DNA of 7,890 bases from Actinomycetes bacterium (lineage in GTDB: Bacteria; Actinomycetota; Actinomycetes; Actinomycetales; Microbacteriaceae), in assembly GCA_023390155.1 (NCBI GenBank), contig JAEWDJ010000484.1, positions 1 through 7,890 of the forward strand. The letters are read 5' to 3'. Shown piece by piece: positions 5,844-7,890 of this stretch. The notes under the pieces are model-generated. The model did not search any database, was not told where the DNA came from, and saw nothing but the letters and a program-made list of their open reading frames with translations. Both the position numbers and the translations under genes were made by a program. Positions within the stretch are counted from its first letter, which is position 1. Each line of letters opens with the position of its first letter.

Positions 5844-7106
5844 ATGAAGTCGAGGGGAGCCCTCCGGGGCATGTTCGCGGGCGCGCTCGCCCTTGCTTTG
5901 GCGCTGGTTCCCACGGTGTCCGCGACAGCGGACACGACTGATGGCAACTGGTGGTACGACTACTACCAGGTCGGCCAGGCCCACGCCGAGGGGTGGACGG
6001 GCAAGGGCGTGAAGATCACGGTCATCGACACGGCGATCAACCCGGATCTGCCGGTGTTCGCCGGTGCCGACCTCACCGTGGACAAGACCGCCTACTGCTC
6101 CGGAGCCGCCGTGACGTCCACGGCAGACCAGGGAGCCGTGCACGGCACCTCGGTGACTGCGTTCCTGATCGGCAACGGCAGCGGCGCAGGCGCCGTGCGA
6201 GGCATCGTGCCTGACGCGTCCGTGACGTTCGAGGGCTATGGCAATTCTGGTTGCAGCGGCGGCGACAGCAAGACCCCGGGGAGTCTGGGGCAGGCGCTGC
6301 AGGCCGCTATCGACTCGGGCAGCGACATCATCACCACTTCTGTGGGCTTCGATGCGATGTCCGAGCGTGACACGGCCGTCCTCGCCGAGGCTCTGTCAAA
6401 GGGCATCGTCGTTCTTGCCGCTGTCGCCAACAGGGGAGATGATCCGACCGACATGCCGGCCGAGGCGAATGGCGTCGTGTCGGTCAACGCCATCGACCAG
6501 GACAAGAAGATCCAGTCGTACGACGGTGTGACCACCGTCAACAATCAGGTCACCGTGGTCGCGGCGGGCGTCGGGATCACGATGGTAGGCGACTACGAGA
6601 CGGGCAGCTGGGACGACACGTACCGCGCGAACGGCTCATCGATGGCGACTCCGATCGTCGCCGGGATGTTGGCGGCGCTGAAGCAGAAGTACCCGAAGGC
6701 GACCGGTAATCAGCTCATACAGTCGCTGATCCACAACACGACACCCGAAGAGCACGAGTTGCTGCGAGACACGACCACCGGGTACGGCTACGGTCCTGCG
6801 TCGTTGACCCACCTCCTCGCGGTGGATCCGTCCAAGTACCCGGACGCGAACCCGCTCGTCGACAAATCGTATGGCGAGCCGACCGCCGAGCAGATCGCCG
6901 GGAAGACGAGTTCGAGTCCAGAGCCGACGGCGCCGCCCAGGTCGAACGGGTCCGGTGCGGCTGGCGGGAGCAGTGCTGCTGCCGCGCCGATCGGTCTCTT
7001 CATCGGCATCGGGGTGGGCGTGCTCGTGATCGTCGCCATCGTCGTCATTCTGATCGTCGTACTATCGCGCCGGAAGGTTCCGGGCGGGAACGGGGGAAAC
7101 GCATGA
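5844..7106 (+). CDS. Mycosin-like membrane-anchored subtilase, copy 2
   Basis: This 420-residue paralogue of the upstream protease has the same layout. A signal peptide (1-29) differs from copy 1 only at residue 17 (Leu for Phe). The S8 catalytic domain has Asp62 (ITVIDTAIN), His100 (AVHGTSVTA), probable oxyanion Asn196 (LAAVANRG) and Ser266 (GSSMATPIVAG). A Ser/Pro/Gly linker (about 354-381) precedes a transmembrane helix (about 383-407) and basic RRK. Cys85 and Cys137 are also kept. Its active-site surroundings are closer to standard subtilases than those of copy 1, so it is the more likely active enzyme. By analogy with MycP it would cleave secreted substrates or stabilise a type VII secretion complex at the outer face of the membrane. 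AGGATGGGG lies upstream of the ATG, identical in both copies. The stop overlaps the downstream gene by ATGA, implying coupled synthesis. Confidence 0.9.
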   Translation: MKSRGALRGMFAGALALALALVPTVSATADTTDGNWWYDYYQVGQAHAEGWTGKGVKITVIDTAINPDLPVFAGADLTVDKTAYCSGAAVTSTADQGAVHGTSVTAFLIGNGSGAGAVRGIVPDASVTFEGYGNSGCSGGDSKTPGSLGQALQAAIDSGSDIITTSVGFDAMSERDTAVLAEALSKGIVVLAAVANRGDDPTDMPAEANGVVSVNAIDQDKKIQSYDGVTTVNNQVTVVAAGVGITMVGDYETGSWDDTYRANGSSMATPIVAGMLAALKQKYPKATGNQLIQSLIHNTTPEEHELLRDTTTGYGYGPASLTHLLAVDPSKYPDANPLVDKSYGEPTAEQIAGKTSSSPEPTAPPRSNGSGAAGGSSAAAAPIGLFIGIGVGVLVIVAIVVILIVVLSRRKVPGGNGGNA

Positions 7107-7890
7107 ACAAGGGACCGTGGGAGACCCGGCTGCACAAGCTGGCATCCGCTCAGGCCGATGTGAGCCTGCCCAACGCCGGTCGGCTGATCTCGAAGCTGGA
7201 CGCCCTCAACCGGATCACGACGACGGCGAAGGACGACGTCGGGCTGGACGGGCAGACGGGTCAGGCTGCCACCACCGCGCTCGGTTCGGTGGCCTCCAAG
7301 GCGGACGCGATCGCCCAACAGGTGACCACCATCCAGAACAAGGTCGACTCGGCCAACACCAGTCGGCGCAATCTCGCGAACGACGAGCTGGACAAGCTCG
7401 ACAAGGATGCGCCGGGGTCGCTCTCCGGCAAGCAGGCCGACATCCTCCAGGCCGCCGTGACCGGGGCCACTTTCTTCCTCGGCCCACTGTCCATCGTGGC
7501 CGGCCCCGGAGCGGTCGCGGCCGTCAACAGCTTCCTCGCCGCGAATCGCGAGTCCACGGCGCGCGCATCCGTGCAGAAGATCAGTGACGCCATGGACGCC
7601 TATGACGTCAGTGTAGATACGGTTCCCGCCCCGAAGGATGGCACGCACGAGGGGAGCCGCACACCCACGACTCCCACCGACGGAACCTCCGGAGGCACTC
7701 CGAGCGGCGGCCCGCGCGGCGGCGGCCTCCCGGGCGGTTCCTTCGGCACCTACCCCAACGCGCACATCGAGCCCCTCGGGCAGATCGATACCGGCGGCTA
7801 CATCAGCCTCCCGGGCGGCACCGGGGGCGGCCACACCGGCTCCGGTGGAACCGGCATCACGCCGGGCACCGGCATCGACGGCTCGATCAC
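7103..7890 (+). CDS. Putative type VII secretion-type substrate, helical + Gly-rich (3' end beyond window)
   Basis: I read 262 complete codons, open to the window edge. The name is inferred; I recognise no named family. Residues 1-170 are mostly predicted helix: MNKGPWETRLHKLASAQADV, then a Gln/Ala/Thr-rich stretch (about 50-80), charged LANDELDKLDKD (91-102), a hydrophobic segment (about 115-146, with GATFFLGPLSIVAG) and a further helix to 168. From about 173 the chain becomes Thr/Pro- then Gly-rich and probably disordered, with repeats of GG and TG pairs. There is no signal peptide, Cys, WXG motif or YxxxD/E secretion motif in the visible part. The helical N terminus, Gly-rich tail and ATGA coupling to a mycosin-like protease recall ESX substrates such as EspB, which MycP1 processes. 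GGGGG at about 7091-7095 lies upstream of the ATG. It could instead be a structural or surface protein unrelated to type VII secretion. Confidence 0.7.
   Translation, partial: MNKGPWETRLHKLASAQADVSLPNAGRLISKLDALNRITTTAKDDVGLDGQTGQAATTALGSVASKADAIAQQVTTIQNKVDSANTSRRNLANDELDKLDKDAPGSLSGKQADILQAAVTGATFFLGPLSIVAGPGAVAAVNSFLAANRESTARASVQKISDAMDAYDVSVDTVPAPKDGTHEGSRTPTTPTDGTSGGTPSGGPRGGGLPGGSFGTYPNAHIEPLGQIDTGGYISLPGGTGGGHTGSGGTGITPGTGIDGSI

Larger units (their letters stand above)
5572..5847 (+). pseudogene. Degenerate stub of the protease-linked secreted-protein gene
   Basis: At the 3' end of protease 1 an ATGA overlap opens an ORF beginning MNSGPWE, matching MNKGPWE at the start of the intact gene that follows protease 2. 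After GPWE the frame no longer resembles that protein. A different frame nearby reads STRGSAAAQAGA...RLQTLL, which weakly resembles ETRLHKLASAQADV...RLISKL, suggesting an early frameshift and loss of the rest of the gene. The 91-codon open frame that remains is Arg/Gly-rich and looks non-native. Its stop (5845-5847) overlaps the ATG of protease 2 as ATGA, so translation might still be passed from protease 1 to protease 2. I consider it a remnant; homology beyond the first seven codons is uncertain. This 268-bp interval between the proteases holds no other gene that I can see. Confidence 0.6.
5681..7119 (+). repeat. Tandem duplication unit 2 (leader, protease, gene start)
   Basis: Second copy of the repeat starting at 4242. 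The near-identical core is 5790-6029, matching 4271-4510. Beyond that the copies are homologous but diverged through the middle of the protease, then more similar again over the C-terminal third, the transmembrane helix and the ATGA junction. Homology to unit 1 fades shortly after MNKGPWE, so the right end is approximate. No inverted repeats or target-site duplications flank the unit, so unequal recombination is more likely than transposition. Confidence 0.8.

Noticed and set aside
4242..7119. Composite transposon or insertion sequence as the cause of the duplication
   Set aside because: No transposase, terminal inverted repeats or target-site duplications are visible; a simple tandem duplication suffices.
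6788..7834. 348-codon minus-strand open frame opposite the end of protease 2 and the partner gene
   Set aside because: Low-complexity Ala/Arg/Gly translation opposite two real genes joined by ATGA; no domain or ribosome binding site.

Overview
The window is GC-rich, densely coded DNA with GTG/TTG alternative starts, 4-bp ATGA/GTGA gene overlaps and promoters that sit almost on top of start codons (leaderless mRNAs). This points to a high-GC Gram-positive actinobacterium. A Microbacteriaceae-type genome (Leifsonia/Microbacterium-like) is my best guess from the overall look of the proteins, not something I can prove. Seven protein-coding genes are supported, two of them cut by the window edges, plus one degraded gene remnant. 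I see no tRNA, rRNA, CRISPR array, transposase or integrase.

Left part (1-4231): two export systems transcribed away from each other. On the minus strand a small helix-turn-helix (HTH) regulator (1303-1518) is followed 58 bp later by a fused six-TM ABC exporter (1244 down to the left edge, cut in its ATPase domain). On the plus strand is a tightly overlapped three-gene operon: a DrrA-like ATPase (1621-2547) and two ABC-2 permeases (2544-3404 and 3401-4231). The 102-bp divergent spacer carries two palindromes of form GTCAAC-N4-GTTGAC, 28 bp apart. One lies over the -10 and the other over the -35 of a near-consensus promoter for the HTH gene. This is the layout expected for autorepression, with possible control of both exporters.

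Right part (4232-7890): an imperfect tandem duplication of a cassette. Each copy holds an upstream leader, a secreted and membrane-anchored subtilisin-family serine protease resembling mycosins (the MycP proteases of type VII/ESX secretion), and the start of a downstream gene joined by an ATGA overlap. Copy 2 keeps the downstream gene (7103 to the right edge). It encodes a protein with no signal peptide, a helical N-terminal half and a Gly/Pro-rich C-terminal half, which suggests a type VII secretion substrate. In copy 1 the downstream gene survives only as a short degenerate stub (from 5572).

The two protease genes are almost identical (about 4 differences in 240 bp by eye) from 54 bp before the start codon to the catalytic Asp codon. 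They then diverge abruptly through the middle of the catalytic domain and become similar again toward the C terminus. Both keep Asp, His, Ser and the oxyanion Asn, but copy 1 has unusual residues next to the Asp and Ser. My reading is a membrane protease coupled to its candidate secreted partner, duplicated and then mosaically diversified. The ESX core genes (EccC/EccD, WXG100) are not in this window and may lie to the right.
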